From: Lentzea cavernae | GTDB lineage: Bacteria > Actinomycetota > Actinomycetes > Mycobacteriales > Pseudonocardiaceae | Direction: 5' to 3' | DNA: 64,000 nucleotides | Assembly: GCF_014653695.1 (NCBI RefSeq) | Contig: NZ_BNAR01000024.1 | Coordinates: forward strand, 1-64,000 | Shown here: positions 49,554 to 59,715 of the stretch, piece by piece | How positions within the stretch are numbered: position 1 is the first letter of the stretch | Layout of the letters: every line of letters begins with the position of its first letter | Translations under genes and position numbers: made by a program | The notes under the pieces: model-generated | Seen by the model: the letters and a program-made list of their open reading frames with translations, nothing else | What the model was told of the DNA's origin: nothing | Database searches by the model: none

Positions 49554-52500
49554 GTGTTTGCCGCCGTTCGGGTGCCGTTGTCGTGTCCACCTGAATTGCC
49601 GCGGGCGGCTAATGCGGGAGAGGGTGGGTCGGTGCCCAAGTGGGTGGGACGCGCGACGACGGTGGTGAACGGCCGTGCACGGACGGCGGAGAAACCTCCG
49701 ATGACGCTCGACGGGTTGACGCTGCCCGATGCGCCTTCGTTGCTCGTGGACGCCAAGGGCGTCGTCATGCAGGCGAATCCCGCCGCCGTGGAGCTCGCGG
49801 TCGCGCAGGGAGCCGACGACCTCGTCGGGCACCCGCTCGGTGAACTGCTCCTCGGCAACTCCTCCGACCTGCGGCTCCTGCGCGCGGACGGCTCCGAACT
49901 GCCGGTGCGCGTCGCACGCCACGCCGTTCCCGGAACGGGCCTGCAGGCCGTCCTGCTGATCGACGTCTCCGACCTCTCCACCGCCGCGGACGCCCTGCGC
50001 GACGAACAACGCCGCCTGCGCAAGGTGCAACGGGTCGCGGAGCTGGGCTCCTGGGAGTTCGACCCCCTCACCGGCATGACCGTCTGGTCGGACACGCACT
50101 ACGAGCTCCTCGGCCTCGAACGCGGCACCGTGGTGCCCGGCGCGCAGGCCGTCCTCGACGTCGTGCACCCGGACGACTTCCACATGGTCGAGACCTACTG
50201 GCACGGCCGCGAGATCACCGGCGACCCGATCGACATCGAGTACCGGATCGTCCGCCCGGACGGCCAGCTGCGGTGGATCCGCGGCGTGGCCGAGGCGAGG
50301 CTCGACGACGCGGGCTCCCTGGACAAGATCACCGGCTACATCCGCGACATCACCGAGACCAAGCGCGCGGCCAGCGAGCTCGCCCAGGAACGGGCGCGGC
50401 TGCTGGAGGCGCAGCGCATCGCCCGCATCGGCAGCTGGGCGTACGAGACGGGCACGCGCGCCGTGCACCGCAGCGAAGTGCTGATGGAGATGTTCGCCGA
50501 GCTCGGCATGACGCCGGACGAGGACCTGCTCAGCGGCGTGCACCCGGACGACCGCGAGGCAGTCAAGGAGATGCGGCACCAGCTGCTGCACACCTCCGAC
50601 AACGCCCCGGTCGAGATCGAGGTCCGCAGCGAGATCGGCGAGCGCGTCTACATGTGCCGGGCCCGCGCGGAGATCTCGCCGTCCGGCCGCATCGAGCGCT
50701 ACCACGGCACGATCCAGGACGTCACCGAAGCGCGCGCCCTGGAACGCCAGATGCGCGAGGACCGCCGGAGGCTGGCCGACGCGCAGCAGGCGGCCCGCCT
50801 GGGCATGTGGGAGTGGAATCCCGCGTCCGGCGCCGTCGTGTGGTCGGACATGCTCAGCGAGCTCTTCGGCGTCGCTGGCGAGGCCGTGGGCAGCTACGAG
50901 GCCTACCTCGAGCTCGTGCACCCCGAGGACCGCAACTGGGTCGACGACCTGTGGCGCCAGCTGGCCGTCGACGAGGTCGCCGTGCAGTGCGAACACCGCG
51001 TGGTGCGCCGCGACGGCTCGATGCGGATCTTCCGCTGCCACGGCATGATCGTCCACGACCCGCGCGGCAAGCAGCTCGCCGTCGGCACCGCCCAGGACGT
51101 CACCGAGCAACGCGCCGCCGAGGCGCGCATGAAGCGGTCGTCGCAGCGCTTCACCGACCTCGTGTCCGTGACGCCGGTCGGCATCGGCCTGTTCGACGAG
51201 GGCGAGCGCCTGGTCGACGCCAACGACGCGTTGTGCGACCTGCTCGGCATGGAGCTGGAGCAGCTGCGCGGCATGACCGCCGAGCAGCTCACCCACCCCG
51301 AGGACACCTCGCCCGGCCTGCAGTGGGCCGCCGAGCGCACGCAGAAGATCCCGCAGCGCATCCTCGTCCGCCCCGACGGCGAGAAGGTCTACTGCGAGCT
51401 GCACATCGCGCTGTCCGTGCAGGACGACGGCCGCCGCTTCTGGCTGATCGTGTTCCTGGACATCACCGAACGCCGCCGCGCCGCCGAGGCGCTGCGCCAC
51501 CAGGCCACGCACGACGAGCTGACCGGCCTGCCCAACCGCGCGCTGGTCAAGGAGATCCTCGGCAAGGCGCTGGAGGGCCCCGACCGCGCCAAGGTCGCCG
51601 TGCTGTTCTGCGACATCGACAACTTCAAGCGCGTCAACGACTCCCTCGGCCACGACGCGGGCGACGAGCTCCTCGTGGCCCTGGCGCGACGGCTGGAGGG
51701 CGGCCTGCCCGACGGCTGCACCGCCGCCCGCCTGTCCGGCGACGAGTACGTGATCATCTCCGAGGACATCGACTCGGTCGGCGGCGTCGACGCCCTGGCC
51801 ACACGCGTGGCCTCGTTGCTCAGGACCGCCGTCCCGGTGCACGGCCAGCTCGTCCGGGTTTCGGCGTCGATCGGCGCCGCCGTCCCGAACGGTTCGCGCG
51901 CCAACGGGGCCGACCTGCTGCGCTTCGCCGACGCCGCCATGTTCGAGGCGAAGCGGGCCGGCGCCGGACGCGTGTCCCTGGCTTCGGCGGCGTTGATCGC
52001 GTCCGCCGACCGCCAGGTGCACCTCGAAGGCCAGCTCCGCGAGGCCCTGCAGAACGACGGCCTGGCGCTGCACTACCAGCCCGTCGTCGGCGTCGACGGC
52101 GCCGTGCTGACCGCCGAGGCCCTCGTCCGCTGGCCGCACCCCGATCGCGGACTGCTGCCGCCGGACGTGTTCCTTCCTGTCGCCGAGCAGGGCGACCTGA
52201 TGCGCGAACTCGACCGCTGGGTGCTGCGTACGGCGCTGAAGGAGGCCTCGACCTGGCCCGCGCCCGACGGCCGTCCGGTGTCCGTCGCCGTGAACCTCGC
52301 GGGCCTGGTGCCGGGTGATCCGGAGTTCGTCGACATCGTGTCGACCGCGATCATGGAATCCGGCGTCCCGTGGGAACGCGTGGTGCTGGAGCTCGTCGAG
52401 ACGGCGTTCGTCGACCTGCCCTCCCGCGTCCGCCAGTCGATGGACGAACTCGTGAAGCGCGGCGTGCAGTTCGCGGTGGACGACTTCGGCACCGGCTACT

Positions 52501-52799
52501 CGTCACTGGCCCGCCTGAAGGACCTGCCCGCCCAGATCATCAAGGTGGACCGGCGCTTCGTCTCGGGCGTGGGCAACGACTCCTCGGACTTCGCCGTCGC
52601 CCGCGCCGTGGTGGACATGGCCCGTGCGATGGGACGCAAGTGCGTCGCAGAAGGGGTGGAGACCGCCACCCAGTTCCACGTGCTGCGAGGTGTGGGCGTG
52701 GACGCGTACCAGGGGTGGCTGTTCTCGCGTCCGGTGCCACCCAAGGAGTTCCGCGCGATCCTAGCCCTCGGTCCGCTCCACATACCCCGCGCTGGCTGA
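49554..52799 (+). CDS. Multi-PAS diguanylate cyclase/phosphodiesterase (GGDEF-EAL)
   Basis: A 1081-residue cyclic-di-GMP enzyme without membrane segments. PAS domains occur in order at about 55-140, 160-280, 285-395, 410-520 and 525-645, several with PAC endings (GYIRDITETKRA, GTIQDVTEARAL, GTAQDVTEQRAA, VFLDITERRRAA). The GGDEF domain (~650-815) has DELTGLPNRALV, FCDIDNFKRVND and the signature as SGDEY rather than GGDEF. The EAL domain (~825-1075) keeps catalytic residues: EALVRW, VNLAGL (Asn), ELVET, DDFGTGYSSL, KVDRRF, EGVET and QGWLFSRP, so phosphodiesterase activity is likely; cyclase activity is uncertain. Start: GTG 49554 has a strong ribosome site, but third-position bias becomes gene-like only near ATG 49701, which is an alternative. 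The 3' end overlaps the next gene by 39 nt. Confidence 0.93.
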   Translation: MFAAVRVPLSCPPELPRAANAGEGGSVPKWVGRATTVVNGRARTAEKPPMTLDGLTLPDAPSLLVDAKGVVMQANPAAVELAVAQGADDLVGHPLGELLLGNSSDLRLLRADGSELPVRVARHAVPGTGLQAVLLIDVSDLSTAADALRDEQRRLRKVQRVAELGSWEFDPLTGMTVWSDTHYELLGLERGTVVPGAQAVLDVVHPDDFHMVETYWHGREITGDPIDIEYRIVRPDGQLRWIRGVAEARLDDAGSLDKITGYIRDITETKRAASELAQERARLLEAQRIARIGSWAYETGTRAVHRSEVLMEMFAELGMTPDEDLLSGVHPDDREAVKEMRHQLLHTSDNAPVEIEVRSEIGERVYMCRARAEISPSGRIERYHGTIQDVTEARALERQMREDRRRLADAQQAARLGMWEWNPASGAVVWSDMLSELFGVAGEAVGSYEAYLELVHPEDRNWVDDLWRQLAVDEVAVQCEHRVVRRDGSMRIFRCHGMIVHDPRGKQLAVGTAQDVTEQRAAEARMKRSSQRFTDLVSVTPVGIGLFDEGERLVDANDALCDLLGMELEQLRGMTAEQLTHPEDTSPGLQWAAERTQKIPQRILVRPDGEKVYCELHIALSVQDDGRRFWLIVFLDITERRRAAEALRHQATHDELTGLPNRALVKEILGKALEGPDRAKVAVLFCDIDNFKRVNDSLGHDAGDELLVALARRLEGGLPDGCTAARLSGDEYVIISEDIDSVGGVDALATRVASLLRTAVPVHGQLVRVSASIGAAVPNGSRANGADLLRFADAAMFEAKRAGAGRVSLASAALIASADRQVHLEGQLREALQNDGLALHYQPVVGVDGAVLTAEALVRWPHPDRGLLPPDVFLPVAEQGDLMRELDRWVLRTALKEASTWPAPDGRPVSVAVNLAGLVPGDPEFVDIVSTAIMESGVPWERVVLELVETAFVDLPSRVRQSMDELVKRGVQFAVDDFGTGYSSLARLKDLPAQIIKVDRRFVSGVGNDSSDFAVARAVVDMARAMGRKCVAEGVETATQFHVLRGVGVDAYQGWLFSRPVPPKEFRAILALGPLHIPRAG

Positions 52800-54311
52800 G
52801 ATCTCCGGCAGGAGCGCCGCCACGCGGTGCTTCGGCAGGTCGATCAACCGCAGCTCGAGGTCCTCCTGCACGACCGACGCGTTGTCGACGATCTCCGCCG
52901 CCTGGCGCTTGGTCAGCACGCCCTGCGACGCGGTGATCAACGCCTCGCGCCACACGTTGCGCAGCTTGCCGTGCGCCTTCATCAGGACCTCGCGGACCGT
53001 GCGCTCGCCCAGCGACAACGTGCCGGTGAGCACCTGGTCGGCGACGACGATCGTGGTCTTGGCATCCGGGTTGTTGCGCAGGAACTTCAACTTGAACCGC
53101 GTGGCGACCAGCTCCTGCAGCTCCTTCTGCCCGGCCTCCGACGACACCGCCGGGTGGTTGTTCGGGACCAGGCAGGCCAGGCGGGCGGGAGAGGACGCCA
53201 GCAGCGTCCGCAGCAGCCACGGGCCCGGATCCGCGGACAGGTCGACGGCCAGCGAGGCCGCGCCCTTGCCCACGGGCTCGGCCCACCCGGCGGCACGGGG
53301 CTTCGGCGGCGGCGAGGACTCCGGCCGCGGCGCCAGTTCCGACAGCGCGGCGAGGGCTTCCTTCGAGGGCCCCGACGACTCCACGGACTGCGCGCCGTGC
53401 GTGTAGATCCGCGTGCCACCGGACACCGCGCGCCGCCCGGTGGGCCGGCAGACGTACAGATCGGCGGCCGACCCGATCGCCTGCGCGCCGTCGAACCGGT
53501 GGAACGCGGGCAGGATCGCCTCGAACACCAGCCCGAGCTTCTGCAGCTCCTGCTGCACCTTCAGGCCGAGGGCCGGGGTGCGGTCGGAGAAGCCGTACGC
53601 CAGCAGCAGCCGGCCCGACGCGATGTCCTCCAGCGCCTCGATGCCGCGTCCGGCGAACAGGCCCATGCCCTCCGGCGTGTAGGGCGGGTCGCTGAAGACG
53701 AGGTCCGCGGACTCGAGCACGGACTGGGGCAGCCCGAAACGCATGTCGCAGTGCAACGTCCGGATGTCGAGCCCCCGCGCCTGCGCCCGCGAGTCGATGA
53801 ACTCCAGCAGGCGCTCGTCGAGGTCCACGACCGTGACGGAGACGTGGGGGTTCACCGCGGCGACGGCCAGCGACGTCAGGTCGTGGTCGCCCAGGCACAG
53901 CAGGCGCTTGCCCGTCAGGTCGTACGTGGAGTTCAGCCACACCGCCCGGTTCAGCGCGGTCTCCGCCGTCGCCTGCACGTGGTCCAACGAGGACAACGGC
54001 GGCGGCACGTCGGCGACGTCCACCAGGATCTGCCGCAGCACGTCGGTGTGGTCGCGAACACCGGAAACACCGAACTCGGCGCGGTAGGACGCGACCAGAC
54101 CGGGCGCGATGCGGTAACGATCGCCTGAAGATTCGGCGTCGTCCCCGAGGGCCTTGAGCAGGTCCTGAACGGTGCGGCGGGGCACGGCGGGCAGGCGCAC
54201 GAGTTCGGCCAGCGGGTGCCAGTCCTCGCTGAGCAGGGACAACACCTCGCGGAGCTTGCGGGCGTGCACGCCGCGTTCCGCCACCAACTGCCGCACCTGA
54301 TCGATCGTCAC
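52761..54311 (-). CDS. BpsA-like (bis-aminopropyl spermidine synthase family) protein
   Basis: A 516-residue protein. Residues ~1-90 are winged-helix-like (LVAERGVHARKLREVLSLL, RRTVQDLLKAL). Residues ~95-330 form a Rossmann aminopropyl/methyltransferase-type domain with LLCLGDHDLTSLAVA, VTVVDLDERLLEFI, MRFGLP and SDPPYTPEGMGLFAGRGIEAL. These match the branched-polyamine synthase BpsA/DUF43 family, in which the acidic GDDDL-type loop and DPPYT bind substrates; here the loop is GDHDL. Residues ~335-516 form an extra domain not in the archaeal enzymes. In thermophiles BpsA makes branched polyamines; the function of actinobacterial members is unknown. GTG at 54309-54311. Confidence 0.78.
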   Translation of the reverse strand: MTIDQVRQLVAERGVHARKLREVLSLLSEDWHPLAELVRLPAVPRRTVQDLLKALGDDAESSGDRYRIAPGLVASYRAEFGVSGVRDHTDVLRQILVDVADVPPPLSSLDHVQATAETALNRAVWLNSTYDLTGKRLLCLGDHDLTSLAVAAVNPHVSVTVVDLDERLLEFIDSRAQARGLDIRTLHCDMRFGLPQSVLESADLVFSDPPYTPEGMGLFAGRGIEALEDIASGRLLLAYGFSDRTPALGLKVQQELQKLGLVFEAILPAFHRFDGAQAIGSAADLYVCRPTGRRAVSGGTRIYTHGAQSVESSGPSKEALAALSELAPRPESSPPPKPRAAGWAEPVGKGAASLAVDLSADPGPWLLRTLLASSPARLACLVPNNHPAVSSEAGQKELQELVATRFKLKFLRNNPDAKTTIVVADQVLTGTLSLGERTVREVLMKAHGKLRNVWREALITASQGVLTKRQAAEIVDNASVVQEDLELRLIDLPKHRVAALLPEISASAGYVERTEG

Positions 54312-54443
54312 AAGCGGTAAACCATACGGCCCGTCACATAGTGGAACGCTGTGCCGGGGTACGCCGAACGAGTTAAGGTCTTTGGGATCTACATCCAGGG
54401 CGGCCCAATCGGGGTGGTCGTCACGACCGGAGGGATCCGAAGG

Positions 54444-55522
<1,079 letters not shown>

Positions 55523-55526
<4 letters not shown>

Positions 55527-56161
55527 CCTGGATTTTCGAGAACTGGGAAAGGTTCTGGGAAGTCACCGGGGTGCACCTCCGGCTCTCCGTCGTGCCGGTG
55601 CTGATCGGGTTCCTGCTCGCCATCCCGTTCGGGTGGTGGGCGAGCCGGTCGCAGCGGGCGCGGGCGGTGCTCTTCCCGTTCGCCAACGTCCTGTTCACGA
55701 TCCCGTCCATCGCGCTGATCGTGATCACGCCGGTGCTCATCGGCGTGAAGATCCTCGACGAGATCAACGTCATCGTGCCGCTGACCGTCTACACGGTCGC
55801 GCTGATGATCCGGTCGGTCGCGGACGCGCTGTCGGCGGTGCCGGGCAACGTGATCGCCGCGGCGAACGCGATGGGGTTCCGGCCGTTGCGCAGGTTCCTC
55901 ACCGTCGACTTCCCGCTGGCGCTGCCGGTCACGATCGCGGGCCTGCGGGTCGCGACCGTGTCGAACATCAGCATGGTGAGCGTGGGCGCGCTCGTCGGGC
56001 TCGGCGGCTACGGCCAGCTCTTCACCGAGGGCTACCAGACCGACCACACCGAGAAGGTCCTCGCGGGTCTCATCGGGACCGTAGTGCTGGCGGTGCTCGC
56101 GGACGGCCTGCTGTTGCTGATCGGACGGCTGCTCACGCCGTGGGCACGGGCGGGGAGGTGA
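55523..56161 (+). CDS. opuCB: Osmoprotectant ABC transporter permease (OpuCB type)
   Basis: A 212-residue permease with about five to six membrane helices (LSVVPVLIGFLLAIPFGWWA, LFPFANVLFTIPSIALIVI, VIVPLTVYTVALMIRSV, VSVGALVGLGGYGQLF, GLIGTVVLAVLADGLLLLIG). The ATPase-contact loop is AANAMGFRPLRRFLTVDFPLALP (EAA-type). GTG at 55523 overlaps opuCA by 4 nt (GTGA). It forms the membrane channel with the second permease, 6 nt downstream. Confidence 0.93.
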
Positions 56162-56167
56162 GCTGAG

Positions 56168-56830
56168 ATGGGCTGGCTCTTCGATCCCGCGAACTGGTCG
56201 GGCTCGACCGGGATTCCGCTGCGGTTGCTGGAACACCTCGGTTACACGTTGCTGACGCTGGTGATCGCCGCGCTGATCGCGATCCCGCTCGGCGCGTTCG
56301 TCGGGCACACCGGCAAGGGCGGCTTCGTGATCGTCGGTCTCTCCAACGCCCTGAGGGCGCTGCCGACCACGGCGGTGCTGATCCTCGTGGTGCTGTGGGC
56401 GGGTCTCGGCGACTTCCCCGTGTACGTCGCGCTGGTGCTGCTGGCGATCCCGCCGATCATGGCGGGCACGTACGCCGGCGTCCGCGCGGTCGACCCCGTG
56501 ACCGTCGACGCCGCGAGGGGCGTCGGCATGCGCGAGTCGGGAGTGCTCCTGCAGGTGGAGATCCCGAACGCGCTTCCGTTGATCTACGGCGGTTTCCGCG
56601 GCGCCGCACTGCAAGTGGTCGCGACCGCCACCATCGCCGCCTACACGGGCGCCGGTGGTCTGGGCAGGCTCGTCTTCGACGGCCTCGCCCTGCAGGATTT
56701 CGGACAGATGCTCGCCGGCGCGGTGCTCGTGGCACTGCTCGCCGTTCTCGTCGACCTGGGGTTCGCCGGCTTGCAGAAGCTGACGGTCTCGCCAGGGCTG
56801 CGTCCAGTGGGAACCGGAGGAAAGAGATGA
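56168..56830 (+). CDS. opuCD: Osmoprotectant ABC transporter permease (OpuCD type)
   Basis: A 220-residue permease, paralogous to the preceding one, with about six membrane helices and the EAA-like coupling loop VDAARGVGMRESGVLLQVEIPNALP. ALRALPTTAVLILVVL and TYAGVRAVDPV are typical of the glycine-betaine/choline permease family. Having two unlike permeases is the normal OpuC arrangement. The ATG at 56168 is 6 nt after the opuCB stop, and the stop overlaps the binding-protein gene by 4 nt. Confidence 0.93.
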   Translation: MGWLFDPANWSGSTGIPLRLLEHLGYTLLTLVIAALIAIPLGAFVGHTGKGGFVIVGLSNALRALPTTAVLILVVLWAGLGDFPVYVALVLLAIPPIMAGTYAGVRAVDPVTVDAARGVGMRESGVLLQVEIPNALPLIYGGFRGAALQVVATATIAAYTGAGGLGRLVFDGLALQDFGQMLAGAVLVALLAVLVDLGFAGLQKLTVSPGLRPVGTGGKR

Positions 56831-57726
56831 AGCGCATCGCGACAGCCGTCGCTGCGGTCATGCTTCTGTCGGCGTGCGGTGGCGATCCGCTGACCGGCGA
56901 CGGCAAGAACGAACCGGCCCCGACGGACACCATCGTCGTGGGCTCCGCGAACTTCCCCGAGTCGCGCCTGCTCTCGGAGATCTACGCGGAAGCGTTGTCC
57001 GCCAAGGGCGTCAAGGTCTCGAAGAAGCCGAACATCGGCAACCGCGAGCTGTACTTCAAGGGTGTGCAGGACGGCTCGATCGACCTGATCCCCGAGTACA
57101 CCGGCGTGCTCCTCAAGCACGTCAACAAGGAGGCGCCGGAGGTCGGCGCCGACGAGGTGTACGCGGCGCTGCAGAAGGCCCTGCCGAAGGGCCTCATCGT
57201 GCTCGACAAGTCCTCCGCCGAGGACAAGGACGCCGTCGTCGTCACGAAGCAGATCGCGGCCCAGTACAGCCTGAAGTCGCTCGACGACCTCGTGCCGTAC
57301 TGCAAGGACCTGTCCTTCGGCGGCCCGCCGGAGTTCCAGAACCGCCCCGACGGCCTGCCGGGCCTCAAGGCCAAGTACAACTGCGAGTTCAAGGAGTTCA
57401 AGGCCCTCGACGTCGGCGGTCCGCTGACCGTCGCCGGCCTGAAGGACAACACCGTTCAGGCGGCCGACCTGTTCACGACGGACGCGGCCATCAAGGCCAA
57501 CGAGTTCGTGGTGCTGGAAGACCCGAAGAACGTGTTCGCCGCGCAGAACGTGCTGCCGCTCATCAACGAGAAGAAGGCGTCGCAGCAGGTCCGCGACACC
57601 CTCAACGCCATCTCGAAGAAGCTCGACACCAAGACGCTGCTGGAGCTGAACGAGAAGCTCTCGTCGCCGGACAAGCCGGAGCCGCAGAAGGTCGCCAAGG
57701 AGTGGCTCGCCTCCGCGGGCCTCTGA
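56827..57726 (+). CDS. opuCC: Osmoprotectant-binding lipoprotein (OpuCC/ProX type)
   Basis: A 299-residue lipoprotein. The signal peptide ends in lipobox LSAC (C17). The mature part is a type-II binding protein of the OpuAC group: IVVGSANFPESRLLSEIYAEALSAKGV, NIGNRELYFKGVQDGSIDLIPEYTGVLL, VVTKQIAAQYSLKSLDDL, QAADLFTTDAAIKANEFVVLEDPKNVF. The aromatic cage residues for a quaternary amine cannot be assigned with certainty. ATG overlaps the permease stop (ATGA). It should hand solute to the two permeases at the outer face of the membrane. Confidence 0.94.
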   Translation: MKRIATAVAAVMLLSACGGDPLTGDGKNEPAPTDTIVVGSANFPESRLLSEIYAEALSAKGVKVSKKPNIGNRELYFKGVQDGSIDLIPEYTGVLLKHVNKEAPEVGADEVYAALQKALPKGLIVLDKSSAEDKDAVVVTKQIAAQYSLKSLDDLVPYCKDLSFGGPPEFQNRPDGLPGLKAKYNCEFKEFKALDVGGPLTVAGLKDNTVQAADLFTTDAAIKANEFVVLEDPKNVFAAQNVLPLINEKKASQQVRDTLNAISKKLDTKTLLELNEKLSSPDKPEPQKVAKEWLASAGL

Positions 57727-57732
57727 TCGTCT

Positions 57733-57779
57733 GAAAACCGCCGGCCCGCAGGCTTCACGCCCGCAGGTCGGCGGTTTTC
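57733..57779. terminator. Bidirectional terminator after opuC operon
   Basis: GAAAACCGCCG (57733-57743) pairs with CGGCGGTTTTC (57769-57779), with runs of A and T serving both convergent operons. It overlaps the last codons of the minus-strand GNAT gene. Confidence 0.8.
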
Positions 57780-58711
57780 GCTTGTACGGCCATGTACGTG
57801 TACCTGTCCTCGAAGCCCAGCGAGTGGTTGACGCGCAGCATGTGCTCGTTCTGGCTGCTGGTGCGCGTGTAGATGGTCCCGACGCCGTCCAGTTCGTGCA
57901 GCATGCGCGCCTTGATCAGCCTGCCCAGCCCCTTGCCGCGATGGGCGGGCAGCACGACCGTCTGTTGCTGCTCGGCGATGTCGTGTTTGACGGAGTCGCG
58001 TTCCACCACCGTGACCCCGGCGACCTCGCCCCCGTGCAGCAGGAGCACGACCCAGCGGTCCGAGAGCGCCTGGGCCTCTTCTTCCCGAACGCTCTCGACC
58101 GTGTTGTATGCCTGGTCGAGCGCCGTCTCGCCGAACGGTGCGTCGGCGATCGAGTTGAGCCCTTCGACGTACGCCTCGACGAGCTCCTCCGGCGCAGCGC
58201 CGTTCCACGTCACCAGCTCGTACCCGTCCGGCAGCTCGCCCAACTCCGGCAGATCGGTGAGCACCAGCCGTTGCCTGGTCATGGACGTGACGACCCGGAA
58301 CCCGTGTGCGGCGGCGAAGTGTTCGCCCGGTTCGCCCGCGCCGACGCTCCACGACTCGACGACGGTCTGCCCGTCCAGCAACGAAGGGGTGGCGCGGAGC
58401 AGCGCGGTGCCGATGCCGCGGCGGCGATGTTGGGGCCGCACCACGACGGTGACGAGCGCGAGGTGCGCGTTCGCCTCGGCCTCGGAGAGCTCGGCCTGCG
58501 CGTAGCCGACGATCTTCCCGTTCTCCCGTGCGACGACGAAGCGCGCGGGCTCGAAACCCAGGTCGTTGCGGGACTCCCACATCGCGATGTAGGACTCGAC
58601 GGGCGCCGGGTCGCGGTCCGGGGCGTCCTCGGACGCCCACGCCTCCGCCACCTCGTAGAGCGCGTACCGGTCTTCTGCTGACGCGGAACCGAAATCCAGC
58701 TTCTCGATCAT
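57755..58711 (-). CDS. Double-domain GNAT acetyltransferase (copy 2)
   Basis: A 318-residue protein with two GNAT domains, about 5-155 (VVARENGKIVGYAQAELSE, VTVVVRPQHRRRGIGTALLRA, AAAHGFRVV) and 170-310 (VVLLLHGGEVAGVTVVE, TVVLPAHRGKGLGRLIKARM, QNEHMLRVNHSLGFEDRYTYMAV). Both coenzyme-A loops (RRRGIG and RGKGLG) look intact. The arrangement resembles mycothiol synthase MshD and other tandem GNATs, but its MshD assignment is not supported because the second domain also fits general amine acetyltransferases. The ATG overlaps the stop of its upstream paralogue by 4 nt. Confidence 0.88.
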   Translation of the reverse strand: MIEKLDFGSASAEDRYALYEVAEAWASEDAPDRDPAPVESYIAMWESRNDLGFEPARFVVARENGKIVGYAQAELSEAEANAHLALVTVVVRPQHRRRGIGTALLRATPSLLDGQTVVESWSVGAGEPGEHFAAAHGFRVVTSMTRQRLVLTDLPELGELPDGYELVTWNGAAPEELVEAYVEGLNSIADAPFGETALDQAYNTVESVREEEAQALSDRWVVLLLHGGEVAGVTVVERDSVKHDIAEQQQTVVLPAHRGKGLGRLIKARMLHELDGVGTIYTRTSSQNEHMLRVNHSLGFEDRYTYMAVQAKTADLRA

Positions 58712-59706
58712 CCGCGCACCTCCTCGACAGTCGCGCTGACGGCGATCATCTCGCCGATCGTGACGAAGCCGAGGGAGTGGTTGACCCTCGCCATGTGGAT
58801 GTTCGAGGCACCGGTGCCGGTGACGATCTCCCGCAGCGCGGGCCGCTCCGGCAGCACCCAGCGGATCATGTGCGCCTTCATGCTCCTGCCGAGTCCGCGG
58901 CCCCGGTGTGCGGGCACCACCGAGGTCTCCTGCTGGGACGCCCGGTGCGGCCGCCCGTCGTGCAGTTCGAGTTCGGTCATGCCGGCCACGGCGCCGCTGG
59001 CCTCGTGCACCGCGACCACCACTCGTTGCTCGGCGCCGCGCCTGCGGTAGTCCTCCTCCGCTTCCCGCGTCCGCTCGGGCGTCCACTGTTGCGATGGCAC
59101 GGTCTGGTCGCCGGTGGGCGCGTCGTGGATCGCGTTGCGGGCGGTGGAGTAACCGGCGAGCAGGTCGTCCGGTGCGTGGCCTGCCCACTGCGCCAGCCGG
59201 TAGCCGGGTGGGACCGGGACGTCCCAGAGCGCGCTGTCGACGTCGGCGAACGTCAGGCTCTGGAGGATGCTCCCGTTGGTGGTGCGGAACCCGCGGTTCG
59301 CCGCCCACCTGGCGCCATCGCTGTCCTTGGTGACCTGCCACTCCTCGATCGTGGTGCGGCCGCGGGACTGGATCTCGGGCAGCAATGCGGCCAAGAGCGC
59401 ACCACCGACGCCCTGACGCCGGGCCCGCGGGTGCACGACGATCTCGAGCAGCGCCGCGTGTTCCCACAGGTCCGGCACGTTCAGGTCGGCGAAGCCGGCG
59501 ATCTCACCGTCGAGGCGGGCCATCCACCGGTGCGACGGGCCCAGCCCCTGGAACGACGTCCTCAGGCGGAACACGACCTCCTCGTAGGTCGGCGCGGTCC
59601 ACCTCGGCCGGTCGTCCGCGTACCGGGCGAGCATGACCTCGTGGAACGCCCGGAGCTCGGCTTCGGACGCGTGCTCGGGAACGAACTTCTCGACTACGAC
59701 CCCCAT
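58708..59706 (-). CDS. Double-domain GNAT acetyltransferase (copy 1)
   Basis: A 332-residue paralogue of the downstream gene with the same layout: N-terminal GNAT with ALLEIVVHPRARRQGVGGALLAALL and C-terminal GNAT with SVVPAHRGRGLGRSMKAHMIRW, then ASNIHMARVNHSLGFVTIGEMIAVSATV. The shared endings (VNHSLGF) show tandem duplication followed by divergence. Substrates are unknown. ATG at 59704-59706; 9 nt separate it from the dehalogenase-like gene, so all are likely one operon read leftward. Confidence 0.88.
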   Translation of the reverse strand: MGVVVEKFVPEHASEAELRAFHEVMLARYADDRPRWTAPTYEEVVFRLRTSFQGLGPSHRWMARLDGEIAGFADLNVPDLWEHAALLEIVVHPRARRQGVGGALLAALLPEIQSRGRTTIEEWQVTKDSDGARWAANRGFRTTNGSILQSLTFADVDSALWDVPVPPGYRLAQWAGHAPDDLLAGYSTARNAIHDAPTGDQTVPSQQWTPERTREAEEDYRRRGAEQRVVVAVHEASGAVAGMTELELHDGRPHRASQQETSVVPAHRGRGLGRSMKAHMIRWVLPERPALREIVTGTGASNIHMARVNHSLGFVTIGEMIAVSATVEEVRG

Positions 59707-59715
59707 GCACCCGAT

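Noticed and set aside
57755..58711. Assignment of the double-GNAT gene as mycothiol synthase mshD
   Set aside because: Two-domain layout alone is not enough; a second paralogue lies beside it and no mycothiol-specific signature could be identified.
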